This document shows, piece after piece, positions 50,046-59,585 of a DNA stretch of 64,000 bases. How positions within the stretch are numbered: the first letter of the stretch is position 1; each line of letters begins with the position of its first letter. Both the position numbers and the translations under genes were made by a program. The stretch covers positions 1 through 64,000 of the forward strand of contig JBJDZG010000001.1 of the NCBI GenBank assembly GCA_051867875.1, in the 5' to 3' direction. The stretch comes from RGIG4608 sp051867875. GTDB lineage: Bacteria; Bacillota; Clostridia; Oscillospirales; CAG-272. The notes under the pieces are model-generated. The model did no database searches and was not told the DNA's origin. It worked only from the letters and a program-made list of their open reading frames with translations.

Positions 50046-51449
50046 TTATGCAAAGAAAGCGTCAAGGTCAAAATAGGAATCGAGATACTCTCTTGTGTTG
50101 TAGCACATTTCTTTGAATAGGGCAAAGCAATCCTCGTCGGATAGGGAGGAGCAGAGCGCCTGATTTCTGAATGAAACGTATATTTTGCCGAGGTCGCGCT
50201 CTTTAATTCCCAAATAGCACTGCTCAATATTGTCGTTTGCCTGCTTTACGAGCCCCAGCGCTCCTTCGGGGAGGGCACGAGCTACTACGGGGCAAACGTT
50301 GTCGTTGGAAAATACGCAGTTTGTCTCGACTATCGAGCCCAAGGGAAGCTGTAACATCTGACCCCTGTTTATTGTGTTTACATTTGACACAACGGTCTTC
50401 ATTCCGAGTAAAGCTTTGAGCAAATCAACCGCTTCTTCACTTGATTTTTTGAGGACAAATTCCTTTTTGCCCTCTGCCATCAAAATACTTTCTTCAATCT
50501 GCGCCGCCTGCTTTTTTTCTCTGAAATCAACGGTTGTAAGACCGAATTGCCATTCCTTTACAGTTTCGGGATCCTTCAAATACCAAGTGTTCGGCAGGAA
50601 CTCGGCAAGATGTCTGTCGCCCGCCGCGCCAAGCGCGCCAAAGCGGTTGTATAAATCGAATTTTACTTTGTTACCGTATGCAAAAGTGTCGTCCTTAAAT
50701 GCAAATCTGTTCTTTCCACCGTCGCGTTCAAAATAGCCATCCTCGTAAAATCTGTCCATAAATTCGGGAAGCAGGGAAAAGAGGTCAATATCGCCGTAAT
50801 TCGCTTTGGTTATCCAAGTGAAATGATTAACACCGCACGCATCGGTGTAAATCTGCTTTCTGTCAACTTCCATACCTTTGATTTCTTTGAGAACACAGCA
50901 GAGAAGCTCCTGTGCGTGAAAAACCTCGTGGCAACAGCCGAAAGCCTTTATTCCGGGGAAAACGTCAAACAGTGTTTTCGTGCAGATGCTCATGGGATTT
51001 GTAAAGTTTATAACCCACGCATCGGGGCAATTTTCTTTAATCTTCTTTGCAAATCCTTCGTAAATCGGAACAGTTCTCATTGCGCGGAGCACACCGCCGG
51101 GACCTGCCGTGTCGCCTACGGATTGATAAATTCCGTATTTTTCAGGCGCGTGAACGTCGCTTCTCATCTCGCGGAATGTTCCGGGGAGAATGGACATTAT
51201 TACAAAATCAGCACCCGTGAGAGCTTCGTCTATGCTTTCGTAAACCTTGTAATCAAATTTTGAAGTTGCAATGGGATTTTCGTTTATATATCCGCCGATT
51301 TTAGCGTTTCGCTCTGCCGATTCGATGTCGATATCGTAAAGAGCAATCTCGCCCGAAAGTCCCTCGCTCGTTGCAAGGTCGGACATAAAAACTCTCGCCC
51401 AGTTTTTCGAGCCGCCGCCGATATAGCAGATTTTTATATTTTTGTTCAT
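50046..51449 (-). CDS. Glycoside hydrolase family 4, LplD-like alpha-galacturonidase
   Basis: A 467-residue NAD- and Mn-dependent GH4 enzyme. The Rossmann motif YIGGGSKNW opens the protein. Further motifs are ISILPGTFREM, YQSVGDTAGPGG, NFTNPMSICT, GCCHEVFHAQE (Cys/His metal ligands) and CGVNHFTWITK. These closely match, from memory, the Bacillus LplD type rather than 6-phospho-alpha-glucosidases, which points to alpha-galacturonides from pectin. Start 51449 follows GAGGA at a rather long distance. It is the second gene after the Nudix gene, with 1 base between stop and start. Confidence 0.82.
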   Translation of the reverse strand: MNKNIKICYIGGGSKNWARVFMSDLATSEGLSGEIALYDIDIESAERNAKIGGYINENPIATSKFDYKVYESIDEALTGADFVIMSILPGTFREMRSDVHAPEKYGIYQSVGDTAGPGGVLRAMRTVPIYEGFAKKIKENCPDAWVINFTNPMSICTKTLFDVFPGIKAFGCCHEVFHAQELLCCVLKEIKGMEVDRKQIYTDACGVNHFTWITKANYGDIDLFSLLPEFMDRFYEDGYFERDGGKNRFAFKDDTFAYGNKVKFDLYNRFGALGAAGDRHLAEFLPNTWYLKDPETVKEWQFGLTTVDFREKKQAAQIEESILMAEGKKEFVLKKSSEEAVDLLKALLGMKTVVSNVNTINRGQMLQLPLGSIVETNCVFSNDNVCPVVARALPEGALGLVKQANDNIEQCYLGIKERDLGKIYVSFRNQALCSSLSDEDCFALFKEMCYNTREYLDSYFDLDAFFA

Positions 51450-51450
51450 A

Positions 51451-51948
51451 TTACTTTTTTCCTCGGTCGTCATTTGTGATAATCTTAAATTCTGCTGGCA
51501 AATCCTTTACCAACTGTTTTGCAATGGAAGGTCTTACGTCGTACTCGTCGATTTTGTCGATGGGGAGCCAACGCATTTTCTCAATGCCACCGTCCGCAGT
51601 GTAACTGACGTTGTCAAATTCCTTTTTTTCGGTAGGCTTCATAAGATAGAGAAGCTCAATCGCGTGGCAGTCAAGCCCTTCGATTGCAGTGTCGCCGCGG
51701 AAAAAATTCTGAATTAAACAAAGCGGTCTTTCTATAATAAAGTTCTCGCCCGTTTCCTCGGCAACCTCTCGGGTAATGGCGTCCTCCGCCTTCTCACCCA
51801 AATGAACTCCGCCGCCGACGGTGTAATAATAACCGCATTTCTCGCCGTAGGAGAACAGTGCGTATCCGTCAGATACGATTATTGCCGCCACTCTGTACCT
51901 GAACCAATCCTTGCCGTCGGTAAAGCAACAGTCTTTTTCCTTACTCAT
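51451..51948 (-). CDS. Nudix hydrolase
   Basis: A 165-residue Nudix protein. The box GGGVHLGEKAEDAITREV continuing AEETGENF (residues about 45-70) has all consensus residues. Substrates in this large family are nucleoside diphosphate derivatives; none can be assigned. AGGAGG ribosome binding site and a consensus promoter (51999-52027); co-transcribed with the GH4 gene. Confidence 0.88.
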   Translation of the reverse strand: MSKEKDCCFTDGKDWFRYRVAAIIVSDGYALFSYGEKCGYYYTVGGGVHLGEKAEDAITREVAEETGENFIIERPLCLIQNFFRGDTAIEGLDCHAIELLYLMKPTEKKEFDNVSYTADGGIEKMRWLPIDKIDEYDVRPSIAKQLVKDLPAEFKIITNDDRGKK

Positions 51949-51998
51949 AATCCGCCTCCTGTAAAAAATTAAAAGCGTTATGCACGCTTTGCTTTGTA

Positions 51999-52027
51999 AT
52001 TATACAACAGAGGCGATTATTTGTCAA
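51999..52027 (-). promoter_or_regulatory. Sigma-A promoter of Nudix-GH4 operon
   Basis: On the minus strand TTGACA (52027-52022), 17-base spacer, TATAAT (52004-51999). A leader hairpin AAAGCG/CGCTTT (51972-51990) follows. Confidence 0.85.
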
Positions 52028-52044
52028 TATACAAATATAAAAAA

Positions 52045-52070
52045 CGACCTCGCAGTTGCCTGCGAGGTCG
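52045..52070 (-). terminator. Intrinsic terminator of ppdK
   Basis: CGACCTCGCA (52045-52054) pairs with TGCGAGGTCG (52061-52070); a T-run follows on the minus strand. Confidence 0.88.
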
Positions 52071-52095
52071 GAATTTTTATATTGTCCGTAAATAA

Positions 52096-54720
52096 TTATT
52101 TACGAAGAGCAGCCTGAGCAGCGGCAAGACGTGCAATCGGCACACGGAAGGGTGAGCAGGATACATAGTCAAGACCGATGCGGTGGCAGAATTCAACGGA
52201 TGTGGGATCGCCGCCGTGTTCACCGCAGATGCCGACGTGAAGGTGCTTGTTCTCGGGTCTGCCAAGTGTAACAGCCATGTTCATAAGCTTACCAACACCT
52301 GTTTGGTCGAGTTTTGCGAAGGGGTCATTCTCGAAAATTTTAGCGTCGTAGTATGCGCCGAGGAACTTACCTGCGTCATCGCGTGAGAAGCCGTATGTCA
52401 TCTGCGTAAGGTCGTTTGTACCGAAGCAGAAGAAGTCAGCGTTCTTGGCGATTTCATCAGCAGTAAGGCAAGCTCTGGGAATTTCAATCATTGTACCAAC
52501 TTCGTATTCAAGCTCAACACCTGCCTGTGCGATTTCAGCGTCAGCAGTGGAAACTACGAAGCTCTTAACATATTTAAGCTCCTTAACGTCGCCAACAAGG
52601 GGAATCATAATCTCGGGCTTAACCTTCCAGTCGGGATGAGCCTTCTGAACGTTGATAGCAGCACGGATAACTGCCTTTGTCTGCATCTTTGCGATTTCGG
52701 GATACGTTACAGCAAGACGGCAGCCACGGTGACCCATCATGGGGTTGAACTCGTGGAGAGCGGAGATAATGTTCTTGATTTCCTCAACGCTCTTGCCCTG
52801 AGCTTCTGCAAGGAGAGCGATGTCTTCCTCAGTTGTGGGAACGAACTCGTGAAGCGGGGGGTCAAGGAATCTGATGCAAACGGGGTTGCCCTCGAGTGCC
52901 TCGTAGAGCTTTTCAAAGTCGGACTGCTGGTAGGGAAGAATCTTTGCAAGTGCAATTTCTCTCTCTTCAGCGGTGTCGGAGCAAATCATCTCACGGAAAG
53001 CGGCAATTCTTTCGGGCTCGAAGAACATGTGCTCTGTACGGCAAAGACCGATACCTTCTGCACCAAGCTCACGAGCCTTCTTAGCGTCTGTGGGAGTATC
53101 TGCATTTGTTCTTACTTTAAGTGTACGGAACTCGTCAGCCCAACCCATGATTGTGCCGAAGTTGCCGGAAATCTCTGCGTCAACGGTGGGAATGATGCCG
53201 TCGTAGATAGCACCTGTGGAACCGTCGATGGAGATGTAGTCACCCTCGTGATATGTCTTACCTGCGAGTGTGAACTTCTTGTTTTCTTCGTCCATCTTAA
53301 TGTCGCCGCAACCGGAAACACAGCACTTACCCATACCGCGGGCAACAACTGCTGCGTGAGAAGTCATACCGCCGCGAACTGTAAGGATACCCTGAGCAGC
53401 CTTCATACCGGTGATGTCCTCAGGAGATGTTTCAAGACGAACGAGAACTACCTTCTTGCCGGCCTTGTGCCAAGCCTCAGCGTCCTCAGCGGAGAATACA
53501 ATCTGTCCGCAAGCAGCACCGGGAGAAGCACCAAGACCTCTGCCCATGGGAGTTGCAGCCTTTACAGCCTTAGCATCGAACTGGGGGTGGAGAAGCGTGT
53601 CAAGGTTTCTCGGGTCAATCATAAGAACTGCTTCTTCCTTTGTCTTGTGGCCTTCGGCAACAAGGTCAACGGCAATCTGAAGAGCGGCCTGAGCCGTTCT
53701 CTTACCGTTACGTGTCTGAAGCATGTAGAGTTTTTCGTTTTCAATTGTGAATTCCATATCCTGCATGTCGTGATAGTGGTTCTCAAGGATTTCGCAAACC
53801 TTCTTGAACTGCTCGAATGCAGCGGGGAATTTTTGAGCCATTTCAGCTATGGGCATGGGAGTACGAACACCTGCAACAACGTCTTCGCCCTGTGCATTTG
53901 TAAGGAACTCACCCATGAGCTTCTTTTCACCTGTGGCAGGGTCACGTGTGAACGCAACGCCTGTACCGCAGTCATCACCCATGTTACCGAAAGCCATAGC
54001 CTGAACGTTTACGGCAGTACCCCAAGAGTAGGGAATGTCGTTGTCACGGCGGTAAACGTTTGCACGGGGGTTGTCCCAGGAACGGAATACTGCTTTAACA
54101 GCACCCATAAGCTGTTCCTTGGGGTCGGAGGGGAAGTCTGTACCAATCTTCTCCTTGTATTCAGCCTTGAACTGTTCAGCGAGCTCTTTAAGGTCTTCTG
54201 CTGTAAGTTCAACGTCAAGCTTAACGCCCTTTTCTTCTTTCATCTTATCGATGAGCTCTTCAAAGTACTTCTTACCAACTTCCATAACGACGTCGGAGTA
54301 CATCTGAATAAATCTTCTGTAACAGTCGTAAGCCCAACGGGGGTTGCCGGATTTCTTAGCCAAAACTTCTACAACCTCTTCGTTAAGACCGAGGTTAAGA
54401 ATTGTGTCCATCATACCGGGCATGGAAGCACGCGCACCGGAACGGACGGAAACGAGAAGGGGATTCTCGAGGTCGCCGAACTTCTTGCCTGTGATACCTT
54501 CCATCTTCACGATGTACTCGTTGATTTCAGCCTGAATTTCGGGGTTAATCTGACGGCCGTCCTCGTAGTACTGAGTGCAAGCCTCTGTGGAAATTGTGAA
54601 GCCCTGGGGAACGGGGAGACCGATGTTGGTCATCTCAGCGAGGTTCGCACCCTTACCGCCGAGGAGCTCACGCATGTCTGCATTACCTTCTGTAAAAAGG
54701 TAGCAATACTTTTTTGCCAT
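52096..54720 (-). CDS. ppdK: Pyruvate, phosphate dikinase
   Basis: An 874-residue enzyme that interconverts pyruvate, ATP and Pi with PEP, AMP and PPi, typical of PPi-using anaerobes. An N-terminal ATP-grasp domain (LLGGKGANLAEMTNIGLPVP) comes first. The phosphohistidine domain carries GGMTSHAAVVARGMGK (catalytic His). The PEP-binding barrel has RTEHMFFEPERI, GHRGCRL and CGEHGGDP. ATG 54720 follows TTGGAGG. A long open frame on the other strand is only a shadow. Confidence 0.97.
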   Translation of the reverse strand: MAKKYCYLFTEGNADMRELLGGKGANLAEMTNIGLPVPQGFTISTEACTQYYEDGRQINPEIQAEINEYIVKMEGITGKKFGDLENPLLVSVRSGARASMPGMMDTILNLGLNEEVVEVLAKKSGNPRWAYDCYRRFIQMYSDVVMEVGKKYFEELIDKMKEEKGVKLDVELTAEDLKELAEQFKAEYKEKIGTDFPSDPKEQLMGAVKAVFRSWDNPRANVYRRDNDIPYSWGTAVNVQAMAFGNMGDDCGTGVAFTRDPATGEKKLMGEFLTNAQGEDVVAGVRTPMPIAEMAQKFPAAFEQFKKVCEILENHYHDMQDMEFTIENEKLYMLQTRNGKRTAQAALQIAVDLVAEGHKTKEEAVLMIDPRNLDTLLHPQFDAKAVKAATPMGRGLGASPGAACGQIVFSAEDAEAWHKAGKKVVLVRLETSPEDITGMKAAQGILTVRGGMTSHAAVVARGMGKCCVSGCGDIKMDEENKKFTLAGKTYHEGDYISIDGSTGAIYDGIIPTVDAEISGNFGTIMGWADEFRTLKVRTNADTPTDAKKARELGAEGIGLCRTEHMFFEPERIAAFREMICSDTAEEREIALAKILPYQQSDFEKLYEALEGNPVCIRFLDPPLHEFVPTTEEDIALLAEAQGKSVEEIKNIISALHEFNPMMGHRGCRLAVTYPEIAKMQTKAVIRAAINVQKAHPDWKVKPEIMIPLVGDVKELKYVKSFVVSTADAEIAQAGVELEYEVGTMIEIPRACLTADEIAKNADFFCFGTNDLTQMTYGFSRDDAGKFLGAYYDAKIFENDPFAKLDQTGVGKLMNMAVTLGRPENKHLHVGICGEHGGDPTSVEFCHRIGLDYVSCSPFRVPIARLAAAQAALRK

Positions 54721-54848
54721 TTTTGATTCCTCCAAAAATTTAATATAAATAATATTTTTATAAGCGTCGGAAAGTGTCCCGCAAAAAAGCAAGACAATAA
54801 GGCATACTAATGTACGCCAAGCGGATAATTACGCTTATTCCACCGCAC

Positions 54849-54857
54849 ATTATAACA
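54849..54857 (-). promoter_or_regulatory. Extended -10 promoter of ppdK
   Basis: On the minus strand TGTTATAAT (54857-54849) forms an extended -10; no good -35. Leader of about 120 bases. The rest of 54858-55001 is AT-rich and featureless. Confidence 0.5.
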
Positions 54858-55001
54858 CAAAAATTAAAAAAATAACATACTTTTTTAACATTTTATTACC
54901 AAACATTTGTAAACAATTTGTTAACAAATTGACAAATTGCATATAATTTGCCAAAAAATCAAAATATTTTAGAAATAATGCCGAAACGGGCAAAATAATC
55001 T

Positions 55002-55030
55002 TTGACAAATCTATCATTTTATGATATAAT
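55002..55030 (+). promoter_or_regulatory. Sigma-A promoter of DUF512-der-obg-ppa
   Basis: TTGACA (55002-55007), 17-base spacer, TATAAT (55025-55030). Confidence 0.85.
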
Positions 55031-55070
55031 ACTATGTCAACTATATTCAAATTCGGAAAAAGGAAAAAGC

Positions 55071-56393
55071 ATGGTCAAAATAACAGAGGTGAGCGCAGGC
55101 TCAAGAGCAAAACGTGCGGGAATACTTGAAAACGATATTCTCGTTTCAATAAACGGCAGAGAGATAAATGACGTACTCGATTACAGATTCTATCTTGCAG
55201 ACAGAAAACTTAATATTTGCGTCAAAAGAGGAGATGAAGAGCTTCACTTTAACATAACGAAGCAGGAATACGATGATATCGGACTTGACTTTGAAACGCC
55301 TCTTATGGACAAAAAGCATTCGTGTGAAAATAAGTGCATTTTTTGCTTTATCGACCAGCTCCCGAAGGGACTGCGAAAGTCGCTGTATTTCAAGGACGAC
55401 GATTCAAGGCTTTCGTTCCTTCACGGAAATTATATCACCCTTACAAATCTTGACGATAAGGACATCGACAGAATAATCGAGATGCACATTTCTCCCGTAA
55501 ATGTCTCCGTTCACACAACAAACCCCGAGCTCCGCGTCAAAATGATGAAGAACAAACGCTCGGGCGAGGTTCTGGGCTATCTCAAAAGATTTGCCGATGC
55601 GCGCATAAATATCTGTGCGCAGATTGTGCTCTGCAAGGGAGTTAATGACGGCGAAGAACTCGCGCGCTCAATGGGGGACCTTACCGAATACTATCCCGCG
55701 CTTCAAAGCGTTTCGATAGTGCCCGCGGGCAAGACGAAATTCAGAGAAAATCTCTATCATCTTGAAAGCTTTTCAAAAGAGGACTGTCGCGAAGTCATTG
55801 CCCAAGTAGAGAAATTTGCCGATGAATGCTTTGAAAAATATGGTTCAAGACTCTTTTTCTGTGCGGACGAGTTTTATATCAAGGGTGAGCTTCCTCTCCA
55901 CGACGATGGGTATTACGAGGGCTATGCACAAATTGAAAACGGAGTGGGAATGCTCACATCGCTTTTGACGGAATTCGGCTTTGAAATGGATAATATCGAG
56001 GATTACCTCGGTGAAATTAAGTTGCCGCGCAGAGTTTCGGTAGCGACGGGTATGGCTTCAAAAGACCAGATTATTTCTATGTGCGAAAAGCTCTCTGACG
56101 CCATCGAGGGACTTAAAATAGACGTTTACCCGATAGTCAATAATTTCTTCGGTGAGGAAATCACCGTTTCGGGACTTTTGACGGGAACGGATATATACGA
56201 CCAATTAAAAGATAAGGAATTATACGACGAGCTCATACTCCCCGCAAACGTGCTTCGTGCCGAGGGGGACCTCTTTCTGTGCGGAATGAGCCTTGAAGAG
56301 CTCGGTGAAAAATTGAACGTTAAAATAAGACTTTCGGGTAATGACGGCGCGGGATTCGTTTGCGCCATGCTCGGAATAGAACAGGAGGGATAA
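55071..56393 (+). CDS. DUF512 / PDZ radical-SAM-like Fe-S protein
   Basis: A 440-residue protein conserved next to der in Clostridia. An N-terminal PDZ-like domain (EVSAGSRAKRAGILENDILV) precedes a radical-SAM-like core with the Cys motif CENKCIFCFIDQLPKGLRKS, then FKDDDSRLSFLHGNYITLTN. The C-terminal DUF512 region contains FCADEFYIKGELPL and LPRRVSVATGMAS. The reaction is unknown. ATG 55071 follows AAAGGA. The der ribosome binding site overlaps its stop. Confidence 0.88.
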   Translation: MVKITEVSAGSRAKRAGILENDILVSINGREINDVLDYRFYLADRKLNICVKRGDEELHFNITKQEYDDIGLDFETPLMDKKHSCENKCIFCFIDQLPKGLRKSLYFKDDDSRLSFLHGNYITLTNLDDKDIDRIIEMHISPVNVSVHTTNPELRVKMMKNKRSGEVLGYLKRFADARINICAQIVLCKGVNDGEELARSMGDLTEYYPALQSVSIVPAGKTKFRENLYHLESFSKEDCREVIAQVEKFADECFEKYGSRLFFCADEFYIKGELPLHDDGYYEGYAQIENGVGMLTSLLTEFGFEMDNIEDYLGEIKLPRRVSVATGMASKDQIISMCEKLSDAIEGLKIDVYPIVNNFFGEEITVSGLLTGTDIYDQLKDKELYDELILPANVLRAEGDLFLCGMSLEELGEKLNVKIRLSGNDGAGFVCAMLGIEQEG

Positions 56394-56395
56394 AA

Positions 56396-57727
56396 ATGGC
56401 CAAACCAATTATAGCGATAGTCGGCAGACCTAACGTCGGCAAAAGCACGCTTTTCAATAAGCTCATCGGCGAGCGCCGTTCCATCGTTGAGGATACTCCC
56501 GGCGTAACGAGGGACAGAATTTACGGCGAAACCGAATGGTCGGGCAGAAAGCTCGTGCTTATAGATACGGGCGGTATAGAGCCTAAAACCAACGACATAA
56601 TACTCAAGCAGATGCGTTTTCAGGCACAGATAGCCATTGATACCGCCGACGTTATAGTATTTATGTGCGATGTGCGTACAGGTCTTACCGCTGACGACAG
56701 AGAGATAGCAACAATGCTCAAAAAGAGCGGAAAGCCCATAGTGCCTTGTATCAATAAGTGCGACAGCGTAGGGCACGTTCCTTTTGAATACTACGAATTT
56801 TACGAGCTCGGATTTGACTGCGACCCCATCGCCGTTTCCTCCGTTCACGGAACGGGAAGCGGTGACTTGCTCGATGCCTGCCTTGAAGCACTTCCCAAGG
56901 ACGTTGATTATGAAGAGAAAGATGACGACAGCATAAAAGTTGCCGTAATAGGCAAGCCCAATGCGGGTAAATCCTCAATTATAAACCGATTTATCGGCGA
57001 GGAAAGACTCATCGTATCGGATATCGCGGGTACTACGCGCGACGCAGTTGATACCAAGGTGGAAAACGAATACGGAAAGTTCACGTTTATCGACACCGCG
57101 GGAATCAGACGCTCCTCAAAGGTAAACGACAAGATAGAAAAATACAGCGTTCTCCGCGCGCACATGGCAGTTGAGAGAGCGGACGTGTGTCTTATCCTGA
57201 TAGATGCAAACGAGGGAATTACCGAGCAGGACGAAAAGATTGCGGGCATCGCTCACGAGGCGGGCAAGGCGTCAATCATCATAGTCAATAAGTGGGATAC
57301 CATAGAAAAGGATAATAACACCGTAAACGAGTTTACAAAAGACGTTTATACCTCGCTTGCATATATGACCTATGCACCTCTGCTCTTCGTTTCCGCAAAG
57401 ACCGGACAGAGAGTAAAAGAGATATACAAGCATATTCAGTACGTTTACGGACAGACCAATACGAGAATTCCCACGGGTATGCTCAACGACGTCTTAGGAG
57501 AGGCGACTATGAGAGTTCAGCCCCCGTCCGATAAGGGCAGAAGACTTAAAATATACTATATGACACAGGTCAGCGTTGCTCCCCCCACCTTCGTTATTTT
57601 TTGTAATAACGTGGAGCTTTTCCACTTCTCGTACAGAAGATATATTGAAAACTGTATAAGAGAAACCTTCGGATTCAAGGGTACTCCCATTCACATCATC
57701 ATACGAATGAAAGGGGACGAGACGTAA
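56396..57727 (+). CDS. der: Ribosome biogenesis GTPase Der (EngA)
   Basis: A 443-residue tandem GTPase for 50S assembly. The first G domain has GRPNVGKSTLFNK, DTGGIEP and NKCD. The second has GKPNAGKSSIINR, DTAGIRRSS and NKWD. A C-terminal KH-like domain ends with PIHIIIRMKG. AGGAGGG precedes ATG 56396. Its stop overlaps the obg start by 1 base. Confidence 0.96.
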   Translation: MAKPIIAIVGRPNVGKSTLFNKLIGERRSIVEDTPGVTRDRIYGETEWSGRKLVLIDTGGIEPKTNDIILKQMRFQAQIAIDTADVIVFMCDVRTGLTADDREIATMLKKSGKPIVPCINKCDSVGHVPFEYYEFYELGFDCDPIAVSSVHGTGSGDLLDACLEALPKDVDYEEKDDDSIKVAVIGKPNAGKSSIINRFIGEERLIVSDIAGTTRDAVDTKVENEYGKFTFIDTAGIRRSSKVNDKIEKYSVLRAHMAVERADVCLILIDANEGITEQDEKIAGIAHEAGKASIIIVNKWDTIEKDNNTVNEFTKDVYTSLAYMTYAPLLFVSAKTGQRVKEIYKHIQYVYGQTNTRIPTGMLNDVLGEATMRVQPPSDKGRRLKIYYMTQVSVAPPTFVIFCNNVELFHFSYRRYIENCIRETFGFKGTPIHIIIRMKGDET

Positions 57728-59001
57728 TGTTTATTGACAAGATACAAATATACGTCAAAGCGGGCGACGGAGGCAACGGCGCTATTTCTTTCAGACGTGA
57801 GAAATACGTAGCCAAGGGCGGTCCCGACGGCGGCGACGGCGGGCACGGCGGAAACATCGTTTTCCGCGTTGACGAGGGCTCAAATACGTTGCTCGCGTTC
57901 CGCTATAAGAGAAAATTCGTAGCAGGAAACGGCGGCAACGGCAAGGGAGCAAAATTCCACGGTGCAACTGCCGACGACCTTGTAATTATGGTTCCTCGCG
58001 GAACGCTTATAAAGGACGCGCATAGCGGAAAAATCATTAAAGATATGTCGGGCGACGGGGATTTTATCTGCTGTAAGGGCGGCAGAGGCGGTTGGGGAAA
58101 CAAGCATTTTGCAACTCCCACCCGCCAAGTCCCAAACTTTGCTAAAAACGGAACTAAGGGCGAGGAAAAAGAGGTCATTCTTGAACTCAAAATGCTTGCC
58201 GACGTCGGAATTATCGGTTATCCCAGCGTGGGTAAATCCTCAATTCTTGCGAGAATCAGCTCCGCTAAACCCAAAATTGCCGACTATCATTTTACAACGC
58301 TCTCCCCTAATCTCGGTGTCGTATCAAGCGGTGGCGAGCACGGATTCGTTGCGGCTGATATCCCCGGACTTATCGAGGGTGCAGCCGACGGAGCAGGTCT
58401 CGGACACGCATTTTTGCGTCACGTGGACAGATGCAGACTCCTCTGGCACGTCGTTGATATATCCTGCTTTGAGGGCAGGGACCCCGTGGACGATATCATC
58501 AAAATCAATACCGAGCTTGAGCGTTACAGCCCCGAGCTCGCCGAGCGCCGTCAGATAATTCTCGCAAATAAGGTTGACTCTCTCGACAGAGAAACGGTAG
58601 ATATCGAAGCCTTCGAGAACTACGTTGCGGAAAACGGCTGGACGCTTTTGTACGTTTCGGCGGTAACGGGAGAGGGACTTGACGAGGTTATAAGACTGTC
58701 AGCCGAGATACTTGCAGAGCTCCCCCCAATGACTGTTTACGAGTCGGAATACGAACCCGAGGACGCTTACGTCGGCGGCGGTAAAGATACCGCCATAACA
58801 TACGAAAAGGGCGTTTACTACGTTGAGGGCGAATGGCTTTTCAACCTTATGGGACAGATTAACTTCTCCGATAACGAATCCCTTAACTACTTCCAGAGAA
58901 TACTTTACAGAAGCGGAATATTTGAGGAGCTTGAAAAGCACGGCTGTAAGGACGGCGATACCGTTTCTATTTACGATTTTGAATTTGACTTTGTAAAATA
59001 A
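57727..59001 (+). CDS. obg: GTPase Obg (CgtA)
   Basis: A 424-residue Obg. The Gly-rich OBG fold comes first (VKAGDGGNGAISFRREKYV; GGDGGHGGNIVF), then the G domain with GYPSVGKSSILARISSAKPK and DIPGLIEGA. The C-terminal OCT domain (about 345-424) is typical for Firmicutes. It links GTP level to ribosome assembly and stress or sporulation entry. Coupled to der. Confidence 0.96.
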   Translation: MFIDKIQIYVKAGDGGNGAISFRREKYVAKGGPDGGDGGHGGNIVFRVDEGSNTLLAFRYKRKFVAGNGGNGKGAKFHGATADDLVIMVPRGTLIKDAHSGKIIKDMSGDGDFICCKGGRGGWGNKHFATPTRQVPNFAKNGTKGEEKEVILELKMLADVGIIGYPSVGKSSILARISSAKPKIADYHFTTLSPNLGVVSSGGEHGFVAADIPGLIEGAADGAGLGHAFLRHVDRCRLLWHVVDISCFEGRDPVDDIIKINTELERYSPELAERRQIILANKVDSLDRETVDIEAFENYVAENGWTLLYVSAVTGEGLDEVIRLSAEILAELPPMTVYESEYEPEDAYVGGGKDTAITYEKGVYYVEGEWLFNLMGQINFSDNESLNYFQRILYRSGIFEELEKHGCKDGDTVSIYDFEFDFVK

Positions 59002-59011
59002 GGAGAAAGGT

Positions 59012-59539
59012 ATGAATATTTGGCACGATATTAATCCAAGTGAGATAACCCCCGAGGAGTTTACCGCGGTAATCGAAATTCCGAAAAACTCGCAATGTAA
59101 ATACGAGCTTGATAAGGAAACGGGACTTCTCAAGCTTGACAGGGTTTTGTATACCTCGACTCACTATCCCGCGAATTACGGTTTTATTCCGAGAACGTAC
59201 GCAGACGACAAGGACCCCCTTGACGTTCTCGTGCTCGCATCTCCCGAGATATATCCCATGACTCTCGTGAAGGTAAGACCCATCGGCGTTATGCAGATGG
59301 TTGACGGCGGTGATATCGACGATAAGATAATCGCAGTTCCCGTAAGTGAGCCGACTGCCGTGAACTACCACTCCATTCACGACCTGCCCACGCACGTTTT
59401 CGACGAAATTATGCACTTTTTCAAGGTGTATAAACAGCTTGAAAACAAGAAAACGGCGGTAAAATCGCTTTATGACAAGGACAGAGCCATTGAGATAATT
59501 CAAAAGGCAATCGACGATTATAAAGAGATATTCTCATAA
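59012..59539 (+). CDS. ppa: Inorganic pyrophosphatase (family I)
   Basis: A 175-residue soluble pyrophosphatase. KYELDKETGLLKLDRVL, YPANYGFIPRTYADD and DPLDVLVL contain the Lys, Tyr and Asp residues that bind PPi and Mg. AAGGAG ribosome binding site. Terminator follows. Having a soluble family I enzyme together with PPi-dependent ppdK implies control over PPi use. Confidence 0.95.
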   Translation: MNIWHDINPSEITPEEFTAVIEIPKNSQCKYELDKETGLLKLDRVLYTSTHYPANYGFIPRTYADDKDPLDVLVLASPEIYPMTLVKVRPIGVMQMVDGGDIDDKIIAVPVSEPTAVNYHSIHDLPTHVFDEIMHFFKVYKQLENKKTAVKSLYDKDRAIEIIQKAIDDYKEIFS

Positions 59540-59545
59540 ATAACA

Positions 59546-59573
59546 AAAGGTCAACGGAAACCCGTTGACCTTT
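59546..59573. terminator. Bidirectional intrinsic terminator
   Basis: AAAGGTCAACGG (59546-59557) pairs with CCGTTGACCTTT (59562-59573), between ppa and the convergent LRR gene. Confidence 0.88.
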
Positions 59574-59585
59574 ATTTCTTATAAA

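Noticed and set aside
52636..54726. Open frame of 696 codons on the plus strand
   Set aside because: It is antisense to ppdK over its whole length, has no homology I recognise, is rich in Cys, Val and Leu as expected from reverse codons, and lacks promoter and ribosome binding site.
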